Assembly (NCBI RefSeq): GCF_018614525.1
Contig: NZ_JAGGOL010000070.1
Location: 1 to 64,000 of the forward strand
Length of the DNA: 64,000 nt
Direction of reading: 5' to 3'
From: Streptomyces sp. ISL-11
Lineage (GTDB): Bacteria > Actinomycetota > Actinomycetes > Streptomycetales > Streptomycetaceae
This document shows, one piece after another, positions 33,449-42,489 of this stretch; position 1 is the first letter of the stretch; each line of letters starts with the position of its first letter. The position numbers and the translations under genes are program-made. The notes beneath the pieces were generated by a model. The model was not told the DNA's origin. It searched no databases and was given only the letters and a program-made list of their open reading frames with translations.

Positions 33449-34720
33449 ATGGGTGAAGTTTCTGACCTTGGCCAGAAAATCGCAATGGATCGGTTGGATC
33501 AGGTCCTGTGGAAGCTGCAACGTCACGCCTTTCATCACGCCGTAATCGGAGTCGTCGCCTATCTCGAAGGCGGCGTGGAGGCCGAGCAATTGCGCGAATG
33601 GCACCACCGTCTCGTGACGGACTGCCCGCGCTTGGCCTGCCGCGTCGGGGGGAGCGATCGCAACCCTGTGTGGGAGCATGACCCCCACTTCGCGGTCGAG
33701 CGCCAGATGAGCCGCATCTCCCTTCCGCCCGATGCGGACTCGTCCCAGCTCTTACGCCTTGTGCACCACCTCCTATACGCACCCTTTGCTCTCGAGACCC
33801 CGCCCTGGCACGGCTACCTCATCGAGGACGCAGGCGGTCGAACCGTGTATTTCCTAAAGATCTCCCATGCGCTGGCTGACGGGCTACGTGTGGTAGATCT
33901 GCTCCGTCGCCGTCGGCCCCCCGTCGATGGCGAGTGCATGGCCCCGGCAAAGCGTGATCTATCCGCCAGGGCTCATGGCTTGCGGCGAGCTCCTATGTGG
34001 TATCGGCTCGTGGCCGATCTGAGTGCCGCAGGACGTCACCGCCAGCTCCCCAATATCAGCGCCGCTCGAGAATTCGAGTTCTTCACCGTCCCACTAATCA
34101 AGATCAAACAGGCTGCGAAGGCGGCCGGACAGGTGAGCGTCAATGACGTGTTCTTGTGCGGGGTCGCCCGCGGACTGGCTCGCTACCGCGAGGAGTACGA
34201 AGAGGAAACTCCCCGCCAGCTGACAGTCATGTCTCTCGTTGGCCGCTTCCGCATCCCGACACGCCACACCGGTAATGCCATCAACTTTGCGAGCGTTCGC
34301 CTCCCGACTCCCCACGCCGATGTGAAGACAGCTCTACAAGAAACACGGAAAGCCATCGTCAGCGCTGGCGGCACCCGACCGGTCGATGTGGCTGGGCTCG
34401 CTGCCGCGCTGTCACCTCATGTGCCCAGCGGGTTAATCGCCAGAGGTCTCAAATACGCTGCCCGCCGACACGACGTCATGGTCACCAACGTGCCAGCAGG
34501 GCAAGCCCCCTTCTCCATCGCCGACAGCCGGGTCACCACTGTCTTCGGTATCCCCCCGCTGATGGGTACAGGAATGATCACAGCGATGGTCACCTATCAG
34601 GGCACCTGCCACTTCACAGTCCATATGGATCCCGCCGCCATATCCCACCCCCAGGGGCTCTGCCAGTGCATACGCGCTGCGCTCGACGACGTCGTCGACA
34701 TCGCGCAGCCGCATCAATGA
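33449..34720 (+). CDS. Wax ester synthase/DGAT-like acyltransferase
   Basis: 423 residues from ATG 33449, with GGAGG nine bases upstream. The condensation-type acyltransferase motif HHxxxDG appears as SHALADG at 139-145: the catalytic second His (H140) and D144-G145 are kept while the first His is Ser. Later family features include VNDVFLCGVARGL (usually NDVVLA), MSLVGRFR and VTNVPAGQAPF. Members esterify an alcohol with an acyl-CoA, working at the membrane surface. Placed last in the KAS III-ACP-KAS II arm, it may attach the dedicated acyl chain to the PKS product or to an alcohol. Some 190 bp separate it from KAS II. Confidence 0.85.
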   Translation: MGEVSDLGQKIAMDRLDQVLWKLQRHAFHHAVIGVVAYLEGGVEAEQLREWHHRLVTDCPRLACRVGGSDRNPVWEHDPHFAVERQMSRISLPPDADSSQLLRLVHHLLYAPFALETPPWHGYLIEDAGGRTVYFLKISHALADGLRVVDLLRRRRPPVDGECMAPAKRDLSARAHGLRRAPMWYRLVADLSAAGRHRQLPNISAAREFEFFTVPLIKIKQAAKAAGQVSVNDVFLCGVARGLARYREEYEEETPRQLTVMSLVGRFRIPTRHTGNAINFASVRLPTPHADVKTALQETRKAIVSAGGTRPVDVAGLAAALSPHVPSGLIARGLKYAARRHDVMVTNVPAGQAPFSIADSRVTTVFGIPPLMGTGMITAMVTYQGTCHFTVHMDPAAISHPQGLCQCIRAALDDVVDIAQPHQ

Positions 34721-35270
34721 AGCCGCGGGACTATCACGAACTGCGCTCTGCTCCTTGGTCGGTGGTGACGCGCGCTGGCCCCCTTGGGCGGCGCTCCCGA
34801 CGACGGGCGCCACGCACTCCTACAGGGCCTCGTCATCCAGCACGCCGCGCCAGTACGACCCATCTGGCAGCGCCGAGGCATCAGACGGCCGCGGCCACCC
34901 CCAACTCACCCGGCCCAACCCCGCCCTCCCCGGGGGCGGCCCCTGGCTGCTGCTCACCACCGCCCTCTCCACCGAAGCAGTGCTCGCCCAACTCGGCCGG
35001 GCGCTCGAAGCGTTTGGGCGAACGCTGCGCCGTCTTTGGCTCTGCCGCCCTCATCCGCCGCCTCACTGGAGCTGCACACATGGTGGCCGTCTTCCCTCCC
35101 CCAACCAACCCAAGCCAGCGCAGGCCGCCTGCACTCGGCACACCACCGGCGGGCATGACACGCCTCACCGGCCGCCTGCTGACCTGCCCGCCCAGCTCGG
35201 GGCCGCTAGAAAGCACCGCCGCCATCGCTGTGACCAGCAAGCACCCAGCCACAGCAGAAGGGATGAAAAA
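34721..35270. other. Gene-free or decayed stretch
   Basis: All three plus frames are long but low in complexity (Pro, Arg, Ser, His). One contains PWLLLTTALSTEAVLAQLGR, which may be a remnant of a real gene, but I cannot assign it. Confidence 0.4.
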
Positions 35271-35483
35271 ATGTGTCAACTCCCCAACGCCCTCCTGGTC
35301 GAAGGCCCGGACGAAATCCCTGCGGCCGAGCGGCTTCGCCGCCTCGACCCACCCGGCGACAAAGTGACCCTTACCTGGTACGGAGGCCGCGAACACTTCG
35401 TTGCCACCGGCGAAACCACCGAACACGACGGCCACTGCCTCGCTGTCTACCGCTGGGCATACCGCACCCGCATCGCCGAGTAA
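35271..35483 (+). CDS. Small protein resembling DUF5988 family
   Basis: 70 residues from ATG 35271 with a GAAGGGA element upstream. The pattern NALLVEGPDEIP ... REHFVATGETTEHDG ... VYRWAYRTRIAE matches my recollection of short Streptomyces proteins of this type, often found beside biosynthetic clusters, but this was not checked. A longer in-frame extension upstream is low-complexity and rejected. Function unknown. Confidence 0.6.
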   Translation: MCQLPNALLVEGPDEIPAAERLRRLDPPGDKVTLTWYGGREHFVATGETTEHDGHCLAVYRWAYRTRIAE

Positions 35484-35529
35484 CAACCTCCTACCGGTAG
35501 GCTCTGTCGGGGATCTTGTGAGCTCGGTG

Positions 35530-35920
35530 TCATCCGTTGGTCGTTCGCCAGGGCTGCCGACGGGGGATTCCGCGCTGATCCAGGTAGCTCTGGAGGGTTG
35601 TCGGAGGGCGTGGAGGTCGCGGTTCTCGCGGAGGTGTCTGGCTGCTGCGGCGTTCGATGTTGATGGCGATGGCGATGGCGGTCAGGACATGCTGGACATG
35701 AGCTTTGGCGCGGTGCCGATAGCGAGTTCGGCGCATCCCGTAGCCCCGGGCGAACTCGCAGATGGTGCCCTCGACACCGGCGCGTGCTGCGTAGCGTTCG
35801 CGCCAGGCCGGGCTTTGGCCCTCGGCGCGTGTGCGGTTCTGCAGGTCGAAGGGTTCCTTCGGCGGGAACCCGATGGACACGGGTGTTGCTTCGGGTGCAC
35901 TGGGCGCGTGCGGCGGATTC
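35530..35920 (-). pseudogene. IS1182-family transposase, C-terminal remnant
   Basis: Minus-strand translation contains FPPKEPFDLQNRTRAEGQ, YAARAGVEGTICEFARG, GMRRTRYRHRAKAHVQHVL and TAIAIAINIER. This is the catalytic-Glu end of IS1182 transposases. The N-terminal four-fifths is missing, replaced by an IS30 remnant. Confidence 0.82.
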
Positions 35921-36008
35921 AACTGGTCGTCGCAACACTCCTGTGAGCTGGAGGCTTGCGGTGGGTGTGGGGAGTCGGCAGCGGGCCGCACGGGAGTATC
36001 GCGGGCAG

Positions 36009-36657
36009 ATGCCCTCGCCGGGTCGACCGAGCGTCGCGTGGCGTAAGGACCGGGTCCGGTTCTGGCAGGCGATCGCGCGGGGGCTGAGCTCGGTGGACGC
36101 GGCGGCCGCGAGCGGGGTCTCCCCGGCCGTGGGGTCGCGATGGTTTTGTCATGCTGGCGGGGTGAATCCGTGCCTTGCCCCGACCGTGTCGGGCCGCTAC
36201 TTGTCGTTCGCCGAGCGGGAGGAGATCGCACTGCTGCGTGCCCGGGACATCGGTGTCCGTGCGATCGCGCGGAGTCTGGGGCGTTCGCCCTCGACGATCT
36301 CGCGGGAGCTGCGGCGCAACGCGTCCACCCGGACCTATCACCTGGAGTACCGGGCCTCGCTGGCGCAGTGGCACGCCGAGCGGCGCGCGCAGAGGCCGAA
36401 GACGGCGAAGCTGGTGGCCAATGAGCGCCTGCACGACTACGTACAGGACCGGCTGGCCGGGACCGTCGTCCACGCGATGGACGGTCAGATCGTCGAGGGA
36501 CCACAAGTGCCGCCGTGGAAGGGCCGGAACAAGCCGCGGCGGCAGGACCGCCTCTGGGCGACGGCGTGGAGCCCGGAGCAGATATGCAGCGGCTCAAGGT
36601 GGACTTCCCCGATGATGAGTCCATGCGCATCTCCCCGGAGGCGATCTACCAGACACC
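36009..36657 (+). pseudogene. IS30-family transposase, frameshifted and truncated
   Basis: From ATG 36009, reads YLSFAEREEIALLRARDIGV and GRSPSTISRELRRNAS, the IS30 helix-turn-helix, then WSPEQI. A frameshift at about 36582 leads to RLKVDFPDDESMRISPEAIY in another frame. Sequence ends at about 36657, before the DDE catalytic region, where an opposite-strand IS110 fragment begins. Confidence 0.85.
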
Positions 36658-36672
36658 TCACGAATCTAAGAG

Positions 36673-36935
36673 TCAAGCCGCGGCGGCCATCGTGGCGGGG
36701 AACGCCGTCTGCTCTTCGAACATCTCGTGCTCCCGCAGGCAGCGGTAGAGCTGACCGAGCATCCGGTTGAAGAGATTGCGCAGGGCGGCCGCGTGCCAGT
36801 CTCCGTGGACGTCGCGTCGACGTCGGTAGTGGGCCTTGGCTCCGGGTGATCCGTTGGGGGCCGCGAAGGCCCAGAGGTAGCCGGCGTGGTTGAGGCGGTC
36901 GTTCGCCCTCAGGGGTGACAGCGCTAGCACTGAGT
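36673..36935 (-). pseudogene. IS110-family transposase, C-terminal remnant
   Basis: Minus strand reads ANDRLNHAGYLWAFAA, SPGAKAHYRRRRD, HAAALRNLFNRMLGQLY and a stop after EEQTAFPA. This is the last 80 residues of an IS110 transposase. It is of a different subgroup from the intact copy at 7570-8775. Confidence 0.8.
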
Positions 36936-37112
36936 GCGGCCCGCCCGGTCGAGGCACATGCCGATCGTCGGCGCGATCGCTCCGGGATCCTCTGGCCTCG
37001 CAGTCCCGATCCGGCAGCCGAGAGCTGATTCGCATCCTCCTGACGCGGTAACAGAGGCGTCTGTGGTGGGTAGCATCCGCCTCCAACAGTGCGACGTGGA
37101 AAGTGAGATGCC

Positions 37113-37778
37113 ATGCCCGAACAGACGCACCAGCCGGACACCACCAGCCTCGCGGATCAGTACGGTCAGAAACTGGCGGCCGACCTGGAACTCAACGAGC
37201 GCGAGCAGAAGCGCATCTCCACCGAGGCAGAAGCGCTTCAGGCACTCCTCGTGACGCTGCGCGCGGATCACGCGCTGCTACAGGGCATGCAGGAGACGCT
37301 GGCGGCCAGGGTGTCCACATCGGCGGCAGTCAGCGCCTCCGAACAAGAGGTGGTCATCTCGAAGGATCGGACAGCGGTGGCGGTGCCCCGGGCCCGGCAC
37401 GACGTCGCCAAGGGAGGCAGGACCGCGAAGACTGAGCGAGTCGGAAAGACCAAGGCGCCGAGGCGGGCGACGCCAGCCCCCAAGGAAGCAGGCACCGTGC
37501 AAGCGCCGCTGCACGCTGTGGTGACCGAGTGCCTGGAGAAGCAGAGCGAGCCGCGCTCGGTTTCCGCGATCACCTCCAGTGTTGCCGCAACGCATCCGGA
37601 ACGGGAGGTGAAGCCGACACTTGTACGCGCCGCTTTGGAGCTTCTCGTCTCGCGGGGGAAAGCCGAGCGCACCAAGCAGAAGCGGTCCGTGTTCTATTCA
37701 CAGGGACAGCCGACTGCCGCGGGAGAGGCCACTGAGAACACCGCTGAGGTGCCTGGCGACGTGACCGTGACGCCCTGA
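37113..37778 (+). CDS. Coiled-coil protein with winged-helix-like C-terminus, unknown
   Basis: 221 residues from ATG 37113. Residues 12-75 are a charged heptad-like helix with no Cys or Trp, likely a coiled coil. Residues 90-130 are Lys/Arg/Ala/Pro-rich and linker-like. Residues 130-200 (VTECLEKQSEPRSVSAITSS ... VRAALELLVSRGKAERTKQK ... VFYS) have the helix and wing spacing of a winged-helix DNA-binding domain. It may be a small regulator or nucleoid-type protein. It stands alone among transposase remnants. No family name can be given. Confidence 0.65.
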   Translation: MPEQTHQPDTTSLADQYGQKLAADLELNEREQKRISTEAEALQALLVTLRADHALLQGMQETLAARVSTSAAVSASEQEVVISKDRTAVAVPRARHDVAKGGRTAKTERVGKTKAPRRATPAPKEAGTVQAPLHAVVTECLEKQSEPRSVSAITSSVAATHPEREVKPTLVRAALELLVSRGKAERTKQKRSVFYSQGQPTAAGEATENTAEVPGDVTVTP

Positions 37779-38365
37779 TTCGTTGCTGACGGTCGCATGG
37801 AGCCAGATGGGCAACATCCGGTTGTTCGAGTGATGAGAGCCGGCACGCCTTTTCGGGGGGCACGCCAAGCCTCTGGGTAGACCGTGCGGACGGTTCTCAC
37901 GCTCGTGGTGATGACGGTCGCCTGGGCGCCGAACGGAGGCCCCGTGGCATCCCGACCTTGATGTATCGGTAGAGCGGCGCTGTTCGGCGTCTTCATGGCT
38001 GCCACAACGTACTGCTCCCGCCCGCACGTTGTCGGGGCCGAGGGCGTCGTCGCCGGTGGGCAGGTAGTACTCGTAGAACAGGGTCTAGCCGTAGCGGGCG
38101 TGCTGGGCGATGCGCTGGTTGCGCTGTCGGGCACCGGCGACACCGATCGGCTTGCACCCCGTCCGGCGGCTGGGGCCGGTCAGGGAGTCTAAGCTTGGCG
38201 TTTATGTAGCTCGGCTGTTCGTGACGCCCTCTGCGATGGTTGGTTTGTCTTGTTTGCCGACGGGGTGCTCGCGCGCACGGTGTCTGTTCTTCGAGCCTGT
38301 TGGTCGGCCGGGGCCTGCGGTGCTGACTTTCGGTGCGCTGGCCGGCTGAGGGGTTTTCCCATGGA
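37779..38365. other. Gene-free scar region
   Basis: No intact gene. Short patches with gene-like sequence occur on the minus strand (for example LFYEYYLPTGDDALGPDN near 38045-38100, interrupted by a stop) but cannot be assigned. The right edge carries the 5'-truncated glycosidase. Confidence 0.45.
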
Positions 38366-38824
38366 GGCGGCGAATGGGGACCCCTCAACAACACCCTGCC
38401 GAACATGGGCCGTTTCTACGACGACACCCTCGCCTCACTCGCCCGCTACACCTCCGGCTGGGCCGGCTACACCTGGTGCTACGGCGGCGGCTACTGCGCC
38501 CTGGACGCCGAAGGCCGCTTCCGAACGAACAAGGAGCGCACGGCCCGCCCGTACGCCCCCGCCGTCGCCGGCACCGTCACGGCCGACGCCTACGACCCGG
38601 CCGCCACCGCCTACCGCCTGACCTATACGCCGCACCCGGCGGGCACCACCGAACTGTCCCTGCCGCCCGCCCCGCGCGGCTGGCACATCGACGTGACCGG
38701 ACAGGCCCGGACCAGGACCCGTGACATACCGCCGGGGGAGCGCGCCACGGTGCGCGTGCACGGCGCGCCGCGCGACGGTGCGCCGGTCTTCGTGGTGGTC
38801 ACGGCAGGGCGCGAAACGGAGTGA
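38366..38824 (+). pseudogene. GH5/endoglycosylceramidase-like glycosidase, C-terminal remnant
   Basis: The frame reads GEWGPLNNTLPNMGRFYDD, ARYTSGWAGYTWCYGGGY and NKERTARPYAPAVAGTV, followed by a beta-sandwich tail with a PGRP-free TYTPHPAGTTELSLP segment. This matches the end of GH5 glycosidases of the endoglycoceramidase type, in which EWG holds the nucleophile region. The first several hundred residues and the start codon are missing, so it is a fragment. Confidence 0.72.
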
Positions 38825-38986
38825 GCCGGTGCGGTGGCGCCGCGCCCGGGGCCTGAGGATGATGGACGGCTCGGGGCGAACGCCCCACCAATCGACGTAG
38901 TCGTACCAACGTCATTGCCTACGTCGGCGTACATCGGTGCTCAAGGACTGTGGCGGCCCGGCGACGGGCCGTTCGGGGGTGAAGCC

Positions 38987-41635
38987 ATGTCCTTTTCGAT
39001 CCCACCTCTCCCCTCGGCAGGGGATTTCGTCAACGCGCTCGAAGAACTCGTGCTCGTGCCACCAGGGCGCCGCGGGCCCTCCGCCAGGATCGTCCTCGTG
39101 CAGCAGGGCCGGGGCGACGAGGCCGAGCGGATCGCGGAGGGCGAGTGCCTGCGGCTGCGGGTCCGCGGCCGCGCACTCGTCCCGTACGCCCGCATCCAGG
39201 AGTCCCGGCCGCGCGGCGACGGGCAGCGGACACCGGACGTCTTCGAGCAGATCGAGGTCGGCCTGCGCGACAACCTGCCCGGCGGCTTCGGCCGGCTGCG
39301 GCTGCCGCGCTACCGGCTCATGCGCGCCTTCGCGGCCGCCTCCTCCACGGAGGATCAGGCGGCCGTGCGGGCCCGGGAATTGCGCGACCAGTGCTACGCC
39401 GAGCGCCGCAAGGACTCCCGCATCCTCAAGGCGCTGCACGCGATCAGCGGTGCGGGCGAGCCGCCTGCGAACGTGGTGGCCTGGATGTGGCACTGGTTCC
39501 GCCACCCTCTGTTCGGCGTGCTGCCTCGCCGGTTGTACGGACTCCGGGCGGGGCGCCGCATGATGCGCAAGGGCGGCTGGTTCCGGAGCTGGGCGCGGGT
39601 CCCGTCGGGCCGCGGGGACTTCTTCCGCCACCACGACGCGGTCGTCACGGAGCGGGAGGACGCGCTGCTGTGCGCGCTGCTCGACGACCTGGAGGCGGCG
39701 GCGCGAGGCCCCAGGCTCTCACCCTGGACCAGGCGCCGGCGCAGCCGCTTCGTCCTCGTCTTCCCACGCGAGGGCGAACCCGGTTCGGTCACCGAAAGCG
39801 TGGTGCGCGGTTTCCCGCAGGCCGTCGAGCAGACCGGCAGCACCGCCGTCGTCCTGCTGGCGGTCGGCCCCGCCGGACCGGACACCCCGCAGAGCCTCGC
39901 CATGGCGACGACCACGATCGACTCCTGGACGCGGAGCCCCGGCCGGGGGCGGGGCCGGTCGGTCGTCATCGGGGTGGAGCCGCTGGCCGGGCGGCCTGAC
40001 CAGGAGGCCCAGGGCTGGCTGCTCGGCCATCCGGAGATCCAACCCCGCCGGGTCCACTCCGATCTGGCACCGCGGGCGGAGGCGTTCGTGATGGCGGTGG
40101 CCGGGGTCACGGTGCTGTCGCTGCTGGGCTACCAGGGCGTGCGGCGGCTCGTCGACCCGAGCAGCGACCGGTGCCTCGGCGCCACGGTGGCCACGACGGA
40201 GCCGGCCGATCCGGGCCGGATTCCCGGGCAGAGCCCCAAGGAGCTGTACGCGCGGGCGCGGGCGGCCGTCGACGAGCAGAACAAGCAGGCCGAAACAGCC
40301 GCCAAGCGGGCCGGCACGGTGATACGGACGGTCGTCTACCTCGGCATCCCGGTGACCGTCGACAACTGGAAGGACAGCCTGTACAGCGGTGCCATCCCCG
40401 CGCTGCGCGGGATCGCCCTCGCACAGGAACAGCTCAACAGCGAGGCGGCCAACGACGTGCACCACAAGGTGTGGCTCCGGGTGCGGGTCCTCGACGCGGG
40501 CCCGCGCTTCTCGAACGCCCCGAAAGTGGCCGGGGAACTCGTGCGGGAGATGGCGGAGCTCAAGGGCGAGCAGCAGATCATGGGTGTGGTCGGCCTCGGG
40601 CAGAGCCGCGCCGACTCCCTGGCCGCCCGGGACATCCTCGGGGACGGCGGACTGCCCATGATCGGCACCACGGCGACCGCGCTGGAGATGCAGCAGCACG
40701 GCATGTACCGGCAGGTGGCGCCCGACAACCGGCGCGAGGCCCGGATCGCCGCCGACTTCGCCCGGCGCGGCAACATCGTGGAGACGTCGGCCCGGACATG
40801 CGCTCCGGCCCGCGCGGCGATCGTGGTCGCGGACCCCACGGACAGCTACAGCGCAAACTTGAGCGAGCTGTTCACATCGGAGTTCGAGGGCGCGCGGACG
40901 ATCCGGTACACCGCGGAGCCCAGCCGGGAGCCCGTCCCGGCCGCGTCGGGCGACCGGGTCGAGTCGGCGAGCACGCTGGACGAGGTGGCGAACAGGGTCT
41001 GCGAGCGCATACAGGAAAATCCGCGCACGGTGCTGTACTGGGCGGCACGGCCGACCGAATTCAGCGCGTTCCTGAATGCGTTCGACGCCGGCACGCAGTG
41101 CGATGGACGGTTGACGGTGCTCGGCGGCAACGACATCACCAACGCGGTCGTCGACGCGCAGCGCCCCAGCGACTCTCACCCCCGGGTGCGGCTGTACTAC
41201 GCGGCGCACGCGCTGCCCAAGAGCCATTCGCCCAATGTCATGGGCGACCGCTTCCGTGATCAGTATCGCGAGGCCTACGGCGCGGACGATCTATGGGGCA
41301 ACGACGGCCACGCCCCGCTTGCCTGGGACGCGCTGCGGCTGCTGGGCTCCGCCGTCAACTCGGCTCGCCAGCAGGCGGGTTCGGCGCCGTTCGGGCTGGG
41401 AACGGTGCAGCAGTCCCTGGTGCAGGGCGTCGGCGGCCCGGACGGCAAGCGCGGCGCCACCGGGGTGCTGGCCTTCGACCGTAACGGCAAAGTCCCGGTG
41501 AACAAGCGGCTGTTGATGCTGCACGACACCGCGGCGGGCCCGGAGGTGGCGCTGGAGTGCGGGTTCCGGGCCAGCCAGGACGAGCGGACGTCATGGGGGC
41601 CGGGCGGCGCGTTCCCCTGTGTGCGGGACAAGTAG
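38987..41635 (+). CDS. Membrane-anchored protein with periplasmic-binding-protein-like sensor domain
   Basis: 882 residues from ATG 38987. The start is chosen because the frame upstream is unstructured and MSFSIPPLPSAGDFVNALEE begins the conserved part. The N-terminal 360 residues are Arg-rich and apparently cytosolic. They include FVLVFPREGE and TTIDSWTRSPGRGRGRSVVI, suggesting a Rossmann-like domain. A single transmembrane segment follows (AEAFVMAVAGVTVLSLLGYQ). The C-terminal 480 residues resemble the type I periplasmic-binding fold of Leu/Ile/Val-binding proteins: IPALRGIALAQEQLN, MGVVGLGQSRADSLAARDIL, GLPMIGTTATA. Extracellular ligand sensing coupled to a cytosolic domain is the likely design. 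There is no ABC permease or ATPase nearby. A hairpin terminator follows. Confidence 0.78.
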   Translation: MSFSIPPLPSAGDFVNALEELVLVPPGRRGPSARIVLVQQGRGDEAERIAEGECLRLRVRGRALVPYARIQESRPRGDGQRTPDVFEQIEVGLRDNLPGGFGRLRLPRYRLMRAFAAASSTEDQAAVRARELRDQCYAERRKDSRILKALHAISGAGEPPANVVAWMWHWFRHPLFGVLPRRLYGLRAGRRMMRKGGWFRSWARVPSGRGDFFRHHDAVVTEREDALLCALLDDLEAAARGPRLSPWTRRRRSRFVLVFPREGEPGSVTESVVRGFPQAVEQTGSTAVVLLAVGPAGPDTPQSLAMATTTIDSWTRSPGRGRGRSVVIGVEPLAGRPDQEAQGWLLGHPEIQPRRVHSDLAPRAEAFVMAVAGVTVLSLLGYQGVRRLVDPSSDRCLGATVATTEPADPGRIPGQSPKELYARARAAVDEQNKQAETAAKRAGTVIRTVVYLGIPVTVDNWKDSLYSGAIPALRGIALAQEQLNSEAANDVHHKVWLRVRVLDAGPRFSNAPKVAGELVREMAELKGEQQIMGVVGLGQSRADSLAARDILGDGGLPMIGTTATALEMQQHGMYRQVAPDNRREARIAADFARRGNIVETSARTCAPARAAIVVADPTDSYSANLSELFTSEFEGARTIRYTAEPSREPVPAASGDRVESASTLDEVANRVCERIQENPRTVLYWAARPTEFSAFLNAFDAGTQCDGRLTVLGGNDITNAVVDAQRPSDSHPRVRLYYAAHALPKSHSPNVMGDRFRDQYREAYGADDLWGNDGHAPLAWDALRLLGSAVNSARQQAGSAPFGLGTVQQSLVQGVGGPDGKRGATGVLAFDRNGKVPVNKRLLMLHDTAAGPEVALECGFRASQDERTSWGPGGAFPCVRDK

Positions 41636-41653
41636 GACCTTTACTGTCGGCGA

Positions 41654-41683
41654 GCACCGGCCCGTACGCGTACGGGCCGGTGC
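41654..41683. terminator. Bidirectional terminator, 30-bp perfect palindrome
   Basis: The sequence gcaccggcccgtac followed by its complement forms a perfect 30-bp palindrome. It sits between the stop codons of two convergent genes (41635 and 41688). Confidence 0.85.
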
Positions 41684-41687
41684 CGGT

Positions 41688-42044
41688 TCATTCCCCGGGC
41701 CGGGGCTCCGGCCTCAGCACCGCATCGATGCGGGCGGCCGCCTCGGCCAGGTGCCGGCGGGCCGAGGCGAGCTGGTCCGGGGTCACGCCGTGGTCGCGGG
41801 CCGCGTCGCGGACGTCGTCGCGAAAGCGGTCGAGCAGCCGGTCGAGGTCACGGGCGGGGTCCTTGCCCGTCGGCCAGTCGCCGCGCCGCATGTGCTCGCG
41901 GACCTGCGCCTCCACCCGCTCCTTCACCCGCCGCACCTCCTCGCGGGTGCGGTCCTGGGCCTGCTGGGCCTGGTGGCGGTCCGTCCCCTCAGTCTGCCGC
42001 CGCTGACGCTGCTGGCCTGCACCGACGTCGCGCCCTACAGCCAT
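41688..42044 (-). CDS. Small charged helical protein, N-terminus uncertain
   Basis: Up to 118 residues. The part from about 41990 down (EEVRRVKERVEAQVREHM ... LDRLLDRFRDDVRDAARDHG ... RRHLAEAAARIDAVLRP) is one continuous amphipathic helical pattern with no Cys, and looks like real coding sequence. The first 20 residues (MAVGRDVGAGQQRQRRQ) look random and coincide with the edge of foreign sequence, so the true start was probably lost. No family recognised. Confidence 0.45.
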   Translation of the reverse strand: MAVGRDVGAGQQRQRRQTEGTDRHQAQQAQDRTREEVRRVKERVEAQVREHMRRGDWPTGKDPARDLDRLLDRFRDDVRDAARDHGVTPDQLASARRHLAEAAARIDAVLRPEPRPGE

Positions 42045-42234
42045 GAGCCACTGTTCGCCCCGCTCCTTGAAGCCGTCACCATCAACGGGCAGCCGGTCTC
42101 ATGGGAGAGCCGGCTGCGCATCGCCCTGGAACACAGCCTCGCCAGCGGCGAGATGCGCCCCTACGCCCACCGCCACTGGGGGAGCTGGAATATCTGCACC
42201 GTGCAGGGCATCGCCCCGCAGAAGGACCACCGGC
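41990..42234 (+). other. Unassigned open fragment and scar
   Basis: A plus-strand frame reads LTLLACTDVAPYSHEPLFAP ... SWESRLRIALEHSLASGEM ... HWGSWNICTVQGI and stops at 42240. It is protein-like in composition but has no start and no family I recognise; it is probably the tail of a deleted gene. Confidence 0.35.
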
Positions 42235-42375
42235 AACCGTAGCCCGTCCCAGCTCAGCACGGTGGTCCTCGCCCGCAGGATCCAGTCAGCCGGCGCATGC
42301 CGGGCACCGGCCAGCCTGCGGACCTTCCCCTCCTCGACCGCATCCGGCGCCGGACGGGCCAACAACGGCTTCGGC
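42235..42375 (-). pseudogene. IS630-family transposase, N-terminal remnant
   Basis: Minus strand reads VEEGKVRRLAGARHAPADWI and LRARTTVLSWDGL, the opening helix-turn-helix of an IS630 transposase. Nothing further of the element is present. It is a third, distinct IS630 trace in the window. Confidence 0.7.
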
Positions 42376-42489
42376 ACGGCAACTCGCCTCCGAGAAGCCC
42401 AACTCAGCACCCCACACCCTGCACCTACCCCGCCAAAGAGGAATCGAGCACTAATCGCTCCGCGCGGCAGCGTCACGGCGAGGCAGAAC

